Shown: positions 18,521 through 28,372 of the stretch, piece after piece
Position numbering within the stretch: position 1 is the first letter of the stretch
How the letters are laid out: every line of letters begins with the position of its first letter
NCBI GenBank assembly: GCA_026225475.1
Contig: JAMFSU010000019.1
Span: forward strand, 1 to 64,000
Reading direction: 5' to 3'
DNA from: Duganella sp.
GTDB lineage: Bacteria > Pseudomonadota > Gammaproteobacteria > Burkholderiales > Burkholderiaceae_D
DNA length: 64,000 nucleotides
The notes under the pieces: model-generated
What the model was told of the DNA's origin: nothing
Seen by the model: only the letters and a program-made list of their open reading frames with translations
Database searches by the model: none
Program-made: the position numbers and the translations under genes

Positions 18521-20217
18521 GCAAGATTTCACGTCAGGCCTATGCCGAAATGTTCGGCCCTACCGTTGGCGACCGCTTGCGTCTGGCCGATACAGGATTG
18601 TTCATCGAGGTCGAGAAGGATTTCACGACCTATGGCGAAGAAGTGAAGTTTGGCGGCGGCAAGGTGATTCGCGATGGCATGGGCCAGTCGCAGCGCAATT
18701 ACAAGGATGTCATGGATACCGTGATCACCAATGCGGTGATCATCGACCACTGGGGCATCGTCAAGGCCGACATCGGCATCAAGGGCGGCAAGATCGCCGG
18801 TATCGGCAAGGCCGGCAATCCCGACATACAACCGAATGTAACCATGGCCATCGGCGGCGCCACTGAAATCATCGCCGGTGAAGGCATGATCGTCACGGCT
18901 GGCGGCGTCGATACGCATATCCACTTCATCTGCCCGCAGCAGATCGAAGAGGCCTTGATGAGCGGCGTCACTACCATGATCGGTGGCGGCACCGGTCCGG
19001 CAGTCGGCACCGCAGCCACCACCTGTACGCCAGGGCCATGGCATCTTCATTCGATGTTGTCGGCGGCCGATGCGTTTCCGATGAATCTGGGCTTTCTTGG
19101 CAAGGGCAATGTCAGTTTGCCGCGGCCCTTGGAAGAGCAGGTCGAAGCCGGCGCGATCGGCCTCAAGCTGCATGAAGACTGGGGTTCGACGCCGGCGGCG
19201 ATCGACAACTGCCTGTCGGTGGCGGACCGCTACGATGTGCAGGTGGCGATTCACACTGATACGCTCAACGAAGGTGGCTTTCTGGAGCATACGCTGGCTG
19301 CGTTCAAGGATCGCACCATCCATACTTTCCATACCGAAGGTGCCGGCGGCGGTCACGCACCCGACATCATCGCCGCTGTCGGGCAGAGCAATGTGTTGCC
19401 CTCGTCGACCAATCCGACCCGGCCATTCACCGTCAATACGCTGGACGAACATCTGGATATGCTGATGGTGTGCCACCATCTCGATCCGGCAATTGCTGAA
19501 GACATCGCCTTTGCCGAATCGCGCATTCGGCGCGAAACGATTGCTGCCGAAGATATCCTGCATGACATCGGGGCGATCTCGATGATGTCGTCCGATTCGC
19601 AGGCCATGGGCCGTGTCGGCGAAGTCATTATGCGTACCTGGCAGACGGCGCACAAGATGAAGGATCAGCGCGGCTCGCTCGGTGAAGATCCGTCGCGTCA
19701 TGACAACTTCCGCGTCAAGCGCTATGTCGCCAAGTACACGATCAATCCGGCCATCACGCATGGGATTTCACATGTGGTCGGTTCGCTTGAAGTGGGCAAG
19801 ATCGCCGACATCGTGTTGTGGAAACCCGCTTTCTTCGGCGTCAAGCCGTCGATGATTCTCAAGAGCGGCATGATTGCAGCGGCGCAGATGGGGGATCCGA
19901 ATGCCTCGATTCCAACCCCGCAGCCGGTGCATTACCGCATGATGTTCGGCGCATATGGTGGTGGCTTGAAGACCTCGATGACCTTCGTTTCGCAAGCCGC
20001 GTTCGATGCCGGTATCGGCGACATGCTCAAGCTCAACAAGCCAGTGGTACCGGTCAAGGGCATGCGTGAATTGCGCAAGTCGGACATGATCCACAACGGT
20101 GCCACGCCCAAGATGGAGGTCGATTCCGAAACCTATGAAGTGCGTGCCGATGGCCAATTGCTGGTGTGCGAACCGGCCAAGGTGCTGCCGCTGGCGCAAC
20201 GTTATTTCTTATTCTGA
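18517..20217 (+). CDS. ureC: Urease alpha subunit UreC
   Basis: This 566-residue catalytic subunit hydrolyses urea to ammonia and carbamate using two nickel ions. The bridging lysine, carbamylated in known ureases, is K217 in [12 protein letters not shown]. The metal-binding HIH lies in [14 protein letters not shown]. The mobile-flap Cys-His-His is in [14 protein letters not shown], and [16 protein letters not shown] follows. Length and motifs are complete, so an active enzyme is expected. Confidence 0.98.
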   Translation: MSKISRQAYAEMFGPTVGDRLRLADTGLFIEVEKDFTTYGEEVKFGGGKVIRDGMGQSQRNYKDVMDTVITNAVIIDHWGIVKADIGIKGGKIAGIGKAGNPDIQPNVTMAIGGATEIIAGEGMIVTAGGVDTHIHFICPQQIEEALMSGVTTMIGGGTGPAVGTAATTCTPGPWHLHSMLSAADAFPMNLGFLGKGNVSLPRPLEEQVEAGAIGLKLHEDWGSTPAAIDNCLSVADRYDVQVAIHTDTLNEGGFLEHTLAAFKDRTIHTFHTEGAGGGHAPDIIAAVGQSNVLPSSTNPTRPFTVNTLDEHLDMLMVCHHLDPAIAEDIAFAESRIRRETIAAEDILHDIGAISMMSSDSQAMGRVGEVIMRTWQTAHKMKDQRGSLGEDPSRHDNFRVKRYVAKYTINPAITHGISHVVGSLEVGKIADIVLWKPAFFGVKPSMILKSGMIAAAQMGDPNASIPTPQPVHYRMMFGAYGGGLKTSMTFVSQAAFDAGIGDMLKLNKPVVPVKGMRELRKSDMIHNGATPKMEVDSETYEVRADGQLLVCEPAKVLPLAQRYFLF

Positions 20218-20231
20218 TTGGTACTCCCAGT

Positions 20232-20750
20232 ATGCTTACCCTAAACACCAAACTTGACCCCGGCACTGCCGTGAACGTCGATGGCGAATTGATCCTGCCG
20301 TACGACCAGCGCGAAAAGAGCCGCCTGCGTGCCACGCTGATCTCCGGTGAAGACGTGGCCGTATTTACCGTGCGCGGCACGATTTTGCGCGACGGTGACG
20401 TGTTGCGCGGCGATGATGGCCGCGTGGTCAAGATCACCGCGGCACACGAAGCCACTTACCGCGTGGTCGGCGATACCCCGCATCATCTGTTGCGTTGCGC
20501 TTTCCACCTTGGCAACCGCCACACTCAGGCCCAGGTTGGCGATGGTTTTTTGCGCATTCGCAAGGATGCAGTATTGAAGGAAATGCTGGAAGGACTCGGC
20601 GCCCGTGTGACCGAAGAAGACGCCGCGTTTGAACCGGAGTCAGGTGCCTATGGTGGCGGTCATCATCATCATGGCGATGACCATCATCATCCGCTGGCAC
20701 CCATTCCGGTACGGCAAAAGATCCATCGTCCCGGCGATACCCAGGCTTAA
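20232..20750 (+). CDS. ureE: Urease accessory nickel chaperone UreE
   Basis: A 172-residue cytoplasmic dimer that carries nickel to the UreDFG complex. The N-terminal peptide-binding domain is followed by a nickel-binding domain with HHLLRCAFHLGNRH near residues 80-95. The C terminus holds a His-rich stretch, GGGHHHHGDDHHHP, as in nickel-storing UreE variants. The ATG at 20232 was chosen because MLTLNTKL matches UreE starts; the frame is open 66 bases further upstream, inside ureC. Confidence 0.95.
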   Translation: MLTLNTKLDPGTAVNVDGELILPYDQREKSRLRATLISGEDVAVFTVRGTILRDGDVLRGDDGRVVKITAAHEATYRVVGDTPHHLLRCAFHLGNRHTQAQVGDGFLRIRKDAVLKEMLEGLGARVTEEDAAFEPESGAYGGGHHHHGDDHHHPLAPIPVRQKIHRPGDTQA

Positions 20751-20753
20751 GCG

Positions 20754-21434
20754 ATGCAGGCGCAAGCACTCCTCCATCTATTGCAATTGAGCAGCCCGTC
20801 GCTGCCGATTGGTGCCTACAGCTATTCGCAGGGACTGGAAGCGGCGATCGAAAATGGTACGGTCAAAAATGAGGCCAGTGCGCGTGCATGGATTGTCGAT
20901 TCGCTGCAGGAAGTCGTTGCACGCTTTGAAGCACCAATCCTGTGGCGGCTGTTGCAGGCGTTTGCGACGCGCGATGCGACAGCCGTGGCGTTGTGGAACG
21001 AACGTTTCATCGCCGCGCGCGACACGGCTGAATTTCGCGCTGAAACTATTCAGATGGGCTACTCGCTCGGCAAGCTGGCAACGGATTTGAATATTGGCGA
21101 TCCTGAATTGAAGGCCTTGTTGCAGGCACAGGTCGAAGTGCCGTTGCCGACCGCGTTGGCCTATGCTGCGGTTGCGCTCAATGTGCCGCATGATGCAGTC
21201 TTATTGGGCATGTTGTTTACCTGGGCGGAAAATCAGGTACTGGTTTGCGTGAAGTCGGTGCCGCTGGGTCAGGTTGCCGGTCAGCGGCTGTTGCTGTCGT
21301 TGCAGCCAGAGCTGGAACGCGCGGCACAGGTGGCGCAGGAATTGGCTGACGATGAATTGTCGAACTGGTCACCCGGCTTGTCGCTGCTGTCGATGCAGCA
21401 TGAAGTGCAATACAGTCGCCTGTATCGTTCGTAA
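20754..21434 (+). CDS. ureF: Urease accessory protein UreF
   Basis: This 226-residue, all-helical protein binds UreD and regulates the UreG GTPase during nickel insertion. The hallmarks LLQLSSPSLPIGAYSYSQGLEAAIE (near residues 7-31) and the C-terminal SPGLSLLSMQHEVQYSRLYRS are present. The C-terminal tail is the part that enters UreD in known structures. It starts 3 bases after ureE. Confidence 0.97.
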   Translation: MQAQALLHLLQLSSPSLPIGAYSYSQGLEAAIENGTVKNEASARAWIVDSLQEVVARFEAPILWRLLQAFATRDATAVALWNERFIAARDTAEFRAETIQMGYSLGKLATDLNIGDPELKALLQAQVEVPLPTALAYAAVALNVPHDAVLLGMLFTWAENQVLVCVKSVPLGQVAGQRLLLSLQPELERAAQVAQELADDELSNWSPGLSLLSMQHEVQYSRLYRS

Positions 21435-21478
21435 GGCAGGCGATTGAATGAACAACCGTTTTTAAGTGAGAACAAGTT

Positions 21479-22108
21479 ATGACTAATCCATCCTCTCCCA
21501 ATCCGCTGCGTGTCGGCATCGGCGGCCCGGTTGGTTCCGGCAAGACCGCCTTGTGCGAAATGCTGTGCAAGCGCATGCGCGACCGCTACGACATGGCCGT
21601 CATCACCAACGACATCTACACCAAGGAAGACATGGAAATCCTGCTGCGCGCCGATGCGTTGCCGGCCGAACGTCTGATGGGTGTGGAAACTGGTGGTTGT
21701 CCGCATACTGCCATTCGCGAAGATGCCTCGATCAATCTGGAAGCGATTGCGCGCATGAGCGCAGATTTTCCCGATCTTGACTTGATCTTGGTAGAATCCG
21801 GCGGCGATAATCTGGCCGCTACCTTCAGCCCGGAATTGTCGGACCTGACCATCTATGTCATTGACGTGGCCGGCGGCGAGAAGATTCCGCGCAAGGGCGG
21901 CCCCGGCATTACGCGCTCGGATCTGTTGATCATCAACAAAACCGATCTGGCACCGTATGTTGGCGCCAACCTCGACATCATGGCCGCCGACGCCAAGCGC
22001 ATGCGCGGCGATCGGCCGTTTGTGTTTACCAATCTGCGTAGCGGTGATGGTGTCGAGACGGTGATTGAATACATTCGCAAACAGGGTTTGCTGGATGAAA
22101 AGAAGTAA
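21479..22108 (+). CDS. ureG: Urease accessory GTPase UreG
   Basis: A 209-residue SIMIBI-class GTPase that powers nickel delivery. P-loop [13 protein letters not shown] lies near residues 14-26. The CPH nickel motif ([13 protein letters not shown]) is near 75, [14 protein letters not shown] near 103, and the guanine-specificity [10 protein letters not shown] near 156. All are conserved. It follows ureF by 44 bases. Confidence 0.98.
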   Translation: MTNPSSPNPLRVGIGGPVGSGKTALCEMLCKRMRDRYDMAVITNDIYTKEDMEILLRADALPAERLMGVETGGCPHTAIREDASINLEAIARMSADFPDLDLILVESGGDNLAATFSPELSDLTIYVIDVAGGEKIPRKGGPGITRSDLLIINKTDLAPYVGANLDIMAADAKRMRGDRPFVFTNLRSGDGVETVIEYIRKQGLLDEKK

Positions 22109-22182
22109 GCTGGAGTTTGCCGCCGGGTGCTTGCCTGCGTGTCTGCTGGTACCCGATAATGACTGATCACAAGGAGAATTGT

Positions 22183-22797
22183 ATGTTCCGTATTTCCACC
22201 AAAGCCGCTTTGCGTGTCGGCGTATTACTCAGCGCCGCGCTCGCCGCCGGCACTGCCCTGGCACACCCCGGCCATCCAGATGCGACGATGACCGCGTCGA
22301 TGAGTTTTGCCGCCGGTTTCAGCCATCCGTTCTCGGGAATCGACCATTTGCTGGCGATGCTGGCCGTCGGCCTGTGGGCAGCGCAAAACAAGCGCTCCGC
22401 CATGTGGGTGCTGCCGCTGGCGTTCCCATTGGCCATGGTGGCCGGTGCCTTGCTGGCGTTTGCCGGTTTACAGATTCCTGCCGCTGAAACCGGCATTGCC
22501 GCTTCGGTTGCGGTGCTCGGCTTGCTGATTGCGTTTGCCGTGCGCCTGCCGCTGTGGAGCAGCACCTTGGTGGTATCACTGTTTGCGATGTTCCACGGTT
22601 ATGCGCATGGCAGCGAATTGCCGCATGGTTCGTCGGCAGCGATGTATGGTATGGGCTTTGTACTGGCGACAGCGATTCTGCATGCTGCTGGTCTTGGTAT
22701 CGGTCTGGTCGCCGGCAAACAGATGGCTGACCGAGTTGTGCGCTTCGGGGGTTTCGGTATTGCTGCTGTTGGCGCTTATCTGCTCAGCGGTATGTGA
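22183..22797 (+). CDS. ureJ: HupE/UreJ-family nickel permease
   Basis: A 204-residue inner-membrane protein with a signal sequence ending in ALAHPGH, then about six membrane helices. The family motifs HPFSGIDHLLAMLAVGLWA (near residues 49-67) and FAMFHGYAHGSELP (near 132-145) supply the histidines thought to bind nickel. It most likely imports nickel for urease. The ATG at 22183 was chosen because AAGGAGAA lies 5 bases upstream. It is the last gene of the urease block and is followed by a strong terminator. Confidence 0.93.
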   Translation: MFRISTKAALRVGVLLSAALAAGTALAHPGHPDATMTASMSFAAGFSHPFSGIDHLLAMLAVGLWAAQNKRSAMWVLPLAFPLAMVAGALLAFAGLQIPAAETGIAASVAVLGLLIAFAVRLPLWSSTLVVSLFAMFHGYAHGSELPHGSSAAMYGMGFVLATAILHAAGLGIGLVAGKQMADRVVRFGGFGIAAVGAYLLSGM

Positions 22798-22826
22798 GTT
22801 GCCAGTGTGCAGTAGCCGCTGCAAAT

Positions 22827-22857
22827 AAAAAACGCCCGGACAACGGGCGTTTTTTTA
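22827..22857. terminator. Bidirectional terminator between ureJ and def
   Basis: ACGCCCG/CGGGCGT forms the stem, flanked by six A residues on the left and a run of T residues on the right. It can end ureJ transcripts on the plus strand and def transcripts on the minus strand. Confidence 0.92.
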
Positions 22858-22879
22858 TGGCTGAAACAAGTGTGTTGAT

Positions 22880-23407
22880 TTACCGCGTACCGCTTTTTTG
22901 CAACTTCAATTCACGTTCTTCTTTTTGCATCTTGGTCTTGATGCGATTGCGCTTCAATGGCGACAGGTATTCCACGAAAACCTTGCCCTTGAGGTGATCC
23001 ATTTCATGCTGGATGCAAACGGCCAGCAAGCCATCGGCTTCGACTTCAAACGATTTGCCATCGGTGTCGACGGCGCGCGCCTTGACGCGGGCCGGACGCT
23101 CGACACCATCGTAAATGCCAGGTACCGACAGGCAACCTTCGTCATAGACCTGCATTTCTTCGCTGGCCCAGATGATTTCGGGGTTGATCAGCACGCGCAA
23201 TTCCTTGCCGGTGTCGGAGACATCAATGACGATCACTTGCTCATGCACATCTACCTGGGTCGCAGCCAGACCAACGCCGGGCGCGTCGTACATGGTATCA
23301 GCCATATCGGCGACTAATTGCTTGAGCCGCTCGTCGAACACTGCCACGGGTTTGGCGATTTTGTGCAAACGAGGATCCGGGTAACGAAGAATATTTAATA
23401 AGGCCAT
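22880..23407 (-). CDS. def: Peptide deformylase
   Basis: This 175-residue metalloenzyme removes the formyl group from nascent proteins. The three family motifs are present: GVGLAATQ near residues 45-52, EGCLSVPG near 90-97, and QHEMDHLKG near 132-140 with the HExxH-type metal site. It is divergent from dprA across a 230-base gap, an arrangement often seen in Betaproteobacteria, where def is usually next to fmt and dprA. No fmt is visible here. Confidence 0.97.
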   Translation of the reverse strand: MALLNILRYPDPRLHKIAKPVAVFDERLKQLVADMADTMYDAPGVGLAATQVDVHEQVIVIDVSDTGKELRVLINPEIIWASEEMQVYDEGCLSVPGIYDGVERPARVKARAVDTDGKSFEVEADGLLAVCIQHEMDHLKGKVFVEYLSPLKRNRIKTKMQKEERELKLQKSGTR

Positions 23408-23637
23408 ACGTGTTTGATTACAGAACTATTGAGCATCGCTGCAATAGCTGAGGGTTGCTGTTGCCAGTTCAAGGATTTATGGGCAGAATTCCATTTCGTT
23501 GTCTTTGTGATAACAAAATGTGCCGATCCAGTTTCGGAGGGCAATTACACACAGTGATTTACCCGAAATTTTAACATAGCCAGAGGCGCACCAAGCGTGG
23601 CTTGGGGCGCATTCGCTGCTTGCAGAGGTGAGTCAGG

Positions 23638-24744
23638 ATGAGCCAATTGGACGATGTTGCACAACTGCGGCCCTGGCTGCGTCTGTTGCAGACCGAAGGC
23701 GTCGGCAATCAGACCGGACGCGTGTTGCTCACGGCATTTGGCATGCCTGAAGCGATATTTTCCGCCAGTTATGCGCAATTGACTGCGCTGGTGTCGCCAC
23801 GCGTGGCGCGAGCATTGGTGCAGCCCCCATCGGCGGCGCAACAAAATCAGTTCGAGCGCACGCTGGTGTGGTTGGCGCAACCGGGACATCGCATCGTCAC
23901 ACTGGCTGACGCCGATTATCCGCCGGCCTTGTTGCAGATTGCCGATCCGCCGCTATTGCTGTATCTAAAAGGCCGTGCCGAATTGCTACCGTTGTCGGCG
24001 TTGGCGGTCGTTGGTAGCCGCAATGCCACTATCCAGGGCGTGTTGAATGCAGAGCGTTTCTCGGAAGCAGTCAGCCGCGCTGGCATCAGTGTGATTTCCG
24101 GGCTGGCACTAGGTATCGATGCCGCCGCGCATCGTGGTGGTTTGCGTGGCAGCGGCGCCAGTGTTGCCGTGATCGGCACCGGCATCGATATCGACTATCC
24201 GGCCAGCAATCGCAGCTTGGCGCGGCAGTTGGCGCAAGAGGGCTGCATCGTCAGCGAATATCAACTCGGCACACCACCGCAGGCCGGCAATTTCCCGCGT
24301 CGCAATCGGCTTATCTCCGGTCTGGCGCATGCCGTGCTGGTGGTCGAAGCCGCTGCCCGGTCGGGCTCACTGATTACTGCGAACATCGCGCTGGAGCAAG
24401 GTCGCGATGTCATGGCCATTCCCGGCTCCATTCATTCGCCGTTGTCGAAAGGCTGTCACTTTCTGATTAAACAAGGCGCCAAGCTTGTCGAGTCAGTCGA
24501 CGACATTCTGCAGGAATTTCAACGCTTTCAATCTGCGCCATCGACGCTGACACCTGCGCATCCATTACTCGACCAGACTGGCAAACGCGTGATGCAGGCA
24601 CTCGGCTTTGATCCGGTCGATGCCGATAGCTTGAGTCAGAGCAGTGGTCTGGCGCCGGCACAGTTGCATGCGCAACTCTTGCAACTGGAACTGGACGGTT
24701 TGATCGAGTCTTTGCCGGGGGCGCGTTACCGTCGTCTCGATTAA
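23638..24744 (+). CDS. dprA: DNA-processing protein DprA
   Basis: A 368-residue protein that loads RecA on incoming single-stranded DNA during natural transformation. An N-terminal helical domain (residues 1-85) precedes the Rossmann-like DprA core with ALAVVGSRNATIQG, VISGLALGIDAAAHRG and NFPRRNRLISGLAHAVLVVEA. A C-terminal winged-helix-like domain (about 300-368) ends the protein. It is intact. Whether the strain is transformable cannot be judged from one gene. Confidence 0.95.
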   Translation: MSQLDDVAQLRPWLRLLQTEGVGNQTGRVLLTAFGMPEAIFSASYAQLTALVSPRVARALVQPPSAAQQNQFERTLVWLAQPGHRIVTLADADYPPALLQIADPPLLLYLKGRAELLPLSALAVVGSRNATIQGVLNAERFSEAVSRAGISVISGLALGIDAAAHRGGLRGSGASVAVIGTGIDIDYPASNRSLARQLAQEGCIVSEYQLGTPPQAGNFPRRNRLISGLAHAVLVVEAAARSGSLITANIALEQGRDVMAIPGSIHSPLSKGCHFLIKQGAKLVESVDDILQEFQRFQSAPSTLTPAHPLLDQTGKRVMQALGFDPVDADSLSQSSGLAPAQLHAQLLQLELDGLIESLPGARYRRLD

Positions 24745-24774
24745 AACGTATTTCATGTTTATATGAAATACGTT
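24745..24774. repeat. AT-rich 12-bp hairpin after dprA
   Basis: AACGTATTTCAT and ATGAAATACGTT form a perfect 12-bp inverted repeat with a 6-nt loop, directly after the dprA stop codon. It lacks the GC-rich stem and T-run of a normal terminator. It could be a weak terminator or an operator for smg. Confidence 0.5.
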
Positions 24775-24896
24775 CTAAACAGCAATCCCTGGTCTGTTTG
24801 GCAATAAACAAAAACTTCTTCAGCATAATCCTCGAAATCCTGACATACTGGGCTCGCAGACTTGTGTTGTCTCAACCTTCGCGATAGAGTAGAGCC

Positions 24897-25373
24897 ATGT
24901 TTGACGTCCTTGTATATCTTTACGAAACCTACTATCGCCCCGATGCTTGCCCTGAACCGGCAGCCCTGGTCAAGAAATTGTCCGCCATCGGTTTTGAAGA
25001 AGATGAAATCTCCAAGGCACTCGGTTGGCTGACCGATCTGGAAGACGCCAATCACGAGTTCGCTGATCAATATCCCCAGCAAACCGCATTTTCTTTCGGT
25101 ATCCGTATTTACGCCCAGCAAGAAATGGACGTATTGGGCACGGAAGCGGTCGGTTTCATTCAGTTCCTCGAATCTGCCAAGATGCTCAACGCCGTCCAGC
25201 GTGAGATCGTAATTGAGCGCGCACTCGCCATTGGTGATGCGCCGGTGTCGCTGGAAAAGCTCAAGGTAATCGTGCTCATGGTGTTGTGGAGCCAGGGCAA
25301 AGAACCGGATGGCTTGATGTTCGACGAGTTGTTTCTCGACGAAGACGATACTGAACCGCGTTTATTGCACTAA
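24897..25373 (+). CDS. smg: Smg family protein (DUF494)
   Basis: This 158-residue acidic protein matches the Smg family: [13 protein letters not shown] at the start, [11 protein letters not shown] in the middle, and [28 protein letters not shown] near residues 108-135. Its biochemical role is unknown; it commonly lies between dprA and a topoisomerase gene, as here. A 152-base gap with the AT-rich hairpin separates it from dprA. Confidence 0.92.
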   Translation: MFDVLVYLYETYYRPDACPEPAALVKKLSAIGFEEDEISKALGWLTDLEDANHEFADQYPQQTAFSFGIRIYAQQEMDVLGTEAVGFIQFLESAKMLNAVQREIVIERALAIGDAPVSLEKLKVIVLMVLWSQGKEPDGLMFDELFLDEDDTEPRLLH

Positions 25374-25623
25374 ATCAGGTCGTCTTTTGTCGTACATGGC
25401 ACGTTTGTCGCCAACCACAGGCAAGCCAATGCGCTTGCCGCCCTGCGCCAACGCGCTTATCATTCCCCCGCAATCGCAGAATATTGCTACTATATAAAAA
25501 GCATATTGCCAAGCTGCAATACAATCTGACGTTGGACGCCACATTTTGGTGCCGTGTTATTTTTGCAAGTGTTGACGAATTAACCTTAATGTCCTCGTTG
25601 CCTCCTCTATTGAGACCAAATTT

Positions 25624-28284
25624 ATGAGCAAGACCCTCATCATTGCCGAGAAGCCCTCTGTCGCAAACGATATTGCGAAGACGCTCGGCGGCTTTACCAA
25701 GCACGATGAGTATTTCGAATCAGATGAATATGTGTTGTCCTCTGCTGTCGGTCACCTGCTGGAGATCGCGGTTCCCGAGGAATACGACGTCAAGCGTGGC
25801 AAATGGACCTTCACCCATTTGCCGATGATTCCGCCGCATTTTGCGCTTAATCCGATCGCCAAGACCGAGTCGCGTCTGAAGGCCTTGTCCAAGCTGATCA
25901 AGCGCAAGGACGTCACTGGCCTGATCAACGCCTGTGACGCGGGCCGCGAAGGGGAGCTGATTTTTCGCCTGATTGCGCAATACACCAAGGCCAAGCAACC
26001 AGTGCAGCGCCTGTGGCTGCAATCGATGACGCCTGGTGCGATCCGTGACGGTTTCGCCAATCTGCGCCGCGACGAAGACATGCAACCTTTGGCTGATGCG
26101 GCCCGTTGCCGTAGCGAAGCCGACTGGCTGATCGGTATCAACGGCACGCGTGCGATGACCGCTTTCAATTCCAAAGAAGGCGGCTTTTACCTGACCACGG
26201 TAGGTCGTGTGCAAACGCCGACCTTGTCGATCGTGGTAGAGCGTGAAGAAAAGATCAAGAAGTTCGTGCCACGCGATTACTGGGAAGTGCGCGCCGACTT
26301 CGTGTGTGCAGCCGGTATCTATGAAGGCCGCTGGCTCGACAAGCAACACAAGAAAGACGAGAACGATCCCGAGAAGCGCCCCGAGCGTCTGTGGAGCAAG
26401 GCTGCTGCCGAATCCATCGTGGCGGCCTGTCGTGGCAAAATCGGCAACGTCACCGAAGAATCGAAGCCGACCACGCAAATGGCACCGGGCCTGTTCGATT
26501 TGACCAGCCTGCAACGCGAAGCCAACTCGCGCTTCGGCTTTTCCGCCAAGAACACTTTGGGTCTGGCCCAAGCCTTGTACGAAAAACACAAGGTGTTGAC
26601 CTATCCGCGTACCGATTCGCGCCACTTGCCCGAAGACTATTTGGATACCGTCAAGGAAACCCTGGACGCGGTTGCCGAAAACAACAATTACCACCAGTTC
26701 GCGAAACAGATCCTCAACAAGGGCTGGGTCAAGCCGAACAAGCGCATCTTCGACAACACCAAGATCAGCGATCACTTTGCGATCATCCCGACGCCGCAAG
26801 TGCCGAAGAATCTGTCGGAGCCGGAACAGAAGTTGTACGACCTGGTGACCCGTCGCTTCATGGCGGTGTTTTTCCCGGCCGCGGAATTCCAGGTTACGAC
26901 GCGCTTTACCGAAGTCTCCGGTCATCAGTTCAAGACCGAAGGCAAGGTCATGACCAACCCTGGTTGGTTGGCGATCTACGGCAAGGATGTGGTCGACGAA
27001 AAAGATGAAAACAGCGGCACGCTGGTGGCCGTGGCCAAGGATGAAAAGGTCAAGACCGACAAGATCACTGCCAATGAACTGGTCACCAAGCCGCCCGCAA
27101 GGTACTCTGAAGCGACCTTGCTGTCGGCCATGGAAGGCGCTGGCAAGCTGATCGACTCCGACGAACTGCGCGAAGCGATGGCCGGCAAGGGTCTGGGTAC
27201 GCCAGCCACGCGCGCGGCCATCATCGAAGGTTTGCTCAACGAAAAATACCTGTTGCGCGAAGGCCGTGAAATGATACCGACGGCCAAGGCATTCCAGTTG
27301 ATGACCTTGTTGCACGGCCTTGGCGTCGATGAATTGACCGAGCCTGAATTGACCGGTGAATGGGAACAAAAGCTGGCGCAGATGGAACGCGGCAAGATCA
27401 GTCGCGACGAGTTCATGCGTGAAATTGCGCAGATGACGCAAATCATCGTCAAGCGCGCCAAAGAATACGATAACGATACGATTCCCGGCGACTACGCAAC
27501 ACTGAAAACACCATGTCCGAATTGCAGCAGCGTGGTCAAGGAAAACTATCGTCGCTTTGCCTGCACCAAGTGCGAATTCTCGATGAGCAAGGTGCCGGGC
27601 GGACGCCAGTTTGAAATCCCTGAAGTGGAAGAGTTGCTGGCTAATCGCACCATCGGTCCACTGCAAGGTTTCCGTTCCAAAATGGGCCGACCGTTTGCTG
27701 CCATCTTGAAGATTTCGCGCGACAATGAAATCAACAACTACAAGCTCGAATTCGACTTCGGCCAAAACGATGGCGAAGGCGAGGGTGGCGAGCCGGTTGA
27801 TCTGAGCGCATTGACGCCGTTGGGACCATGTCCGAAATGCGGCGGTGGTGTCTATGAAATGAGCTTGGGTTATGTCTGCGAAAAAACCTTGGCCAAGCCC
27901 AAGGCCTGCGATTTCCGCAGCGGTCGCATCATTCTGCAGCAGGAAATCTTGCCGGAACAGATGACCAAGCTGTTGAACGAAGGCAAGACCGATTTGTTGC
28001 CGGGCTTCGTTTCGCAACGTACGCGGCGTCCATTCAAGGCTTTCCTGGCACGCGGCAAGGATGGCAAGATCAGCTTCGAGTTCGAAGAGCGCAAGGCCAA
28101 GGCACCAGCCAAAGGCAAGGCTGCGGCCGCCGATGGTGAGACCGATGCGGAAGCCAGCACCGCCGCCAAACCGGCAGCCAAGAAGACTGCCAGCAAGGCC
28201 GCGGCAAAGCCTGCTGCCAAAAAACCGGCTGCCAAGAAGGCCGCACCGAAGAAAGCCGTTGCCAAGAAAGCTGTCAGCGCTTGA
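25624..28284 (+). CDS. topB: DNA topoisomerase III
   Basis: This 886-residue type IA topoisomerase separates linked DNA through a single-strand break. The Toprim domain has IIAEKPSVAND at the start and DAGREGE near residues 100-106. The catalytic tyrosine is Y327 in LTYPRTDSR. A zinc-ribbon-like block (CPNCSSVV...CTKCEF) lies near 627-652, and a second Cys cluster near 738-760. The last 60 residues are Lys/Ala/Pro-rich, like histone H1. The enzyme is longer than E. coli TopB (653 residues) because of these C-terminal additions. It stands alone and ends at a strong terminator. Confidence 0.96.
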   Translation: MSKTLIIAEKPSVANDIAKTLGGFTKHDEYFESDEYVLSSAVGHLLEIAVPEEYDVKRGKWTFTHLPMIPPHFALNPIAKTESRLKALSKLIKRKDVTGLINACDAGREGELIFRLIAQYTKAKQPVQRLWLQSMTPGAIRDGFANLRRDEDMQPLADAARCRSEADWLIGINGTRAMTAFNSKEGGFYLTTVGRVQTPTLSIVVEREEKIKKFVPRDYWEVRADFVCAAGIYEGRWLDKQHKKDENDPEKRPERLWSKAAAESIVAACRGKIGNVTEESKPTTQMAPGLFDLTSLQREANSRFGFSAKNTLGLAQALYEKHKVLTYPRTDSRHLPEDYLDTVKETLDAVAENNNYHQFAKQILNKGWVKPNKRIFDNTKISDHFAIIPTPQVPKNLSEPEQKLYDLVTRRFMAVFFPAAEFQVTTRFTEVSGHQFKTEGKVMTNPGWLAIYGKDVVDEKDENSGTLVAVAKDEKVKTDKITANELVTKPPARYSEATLLSAMEGAGKLIDSDELREAMAGKGLGTPATRAAIIEGLLNEKYLLREGREMIPTAKAFQLMTLLHGLGVDELTEPELTGEWEQKLAQMERGKISRDEFMREIAQMTQIIVKRAKEYDNDTIPGDYATLKTPCPNCSSVVKENYRRFACTKCEFSMSKVPGGRQFEIPEVEELLANRTIGPLQGFRSKMGRPFAAILKISRDNEINNYKLEFDFGQNDGEGEGGEPVDLSALTPLGPCPKCGGGVYEMSLGYVCEKTLAKPKACDFRSGRIILQQEILPEQMTKLLNEGKTDLLPGFVSQRTRRPFKAFLARGKDGKISFEFEERKAKAPAKGKAAAADGETDAEASTAAKPAAKKTASKAAAKPAAKKPAAKKAAPKKAVAKKAVSA

Positions 28285-28310
28285 GTTAGCGGCATCAATC
28301 TCGCGGCAAG

Positions 28311-28349
28311 AAAAAAGCCCTCGTCATGTTTTGCATGACGGGGGCTTTT
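28311..28349. terminator. Bidirectional terminator between topB and xth
   Basis: A 12-bp stem (GCCCTCGTCATG with CATGACGGGGGC, one G-U pair) has A residues on the left and T residues on the right. It serves topB on the plus strand and xth on the minus strand. Confidence 0.9.
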
Positions 28350-28372
28350 GCATTACACCGGATGGTTCAGGC

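Noticed and set aside
18529..19761. 410-residue minus-strand ORF in ureC
   Set aside because: UreC is complete and unmistakable; the antisense frame shows no domain.
25720..28017. 765-residue minus-strand ORF
   Set aside because: It lies entirely inside topB on the other strand. Its composition (Phe/Leu/Gln/Arg/His) is typical of antisense frames in this genome.
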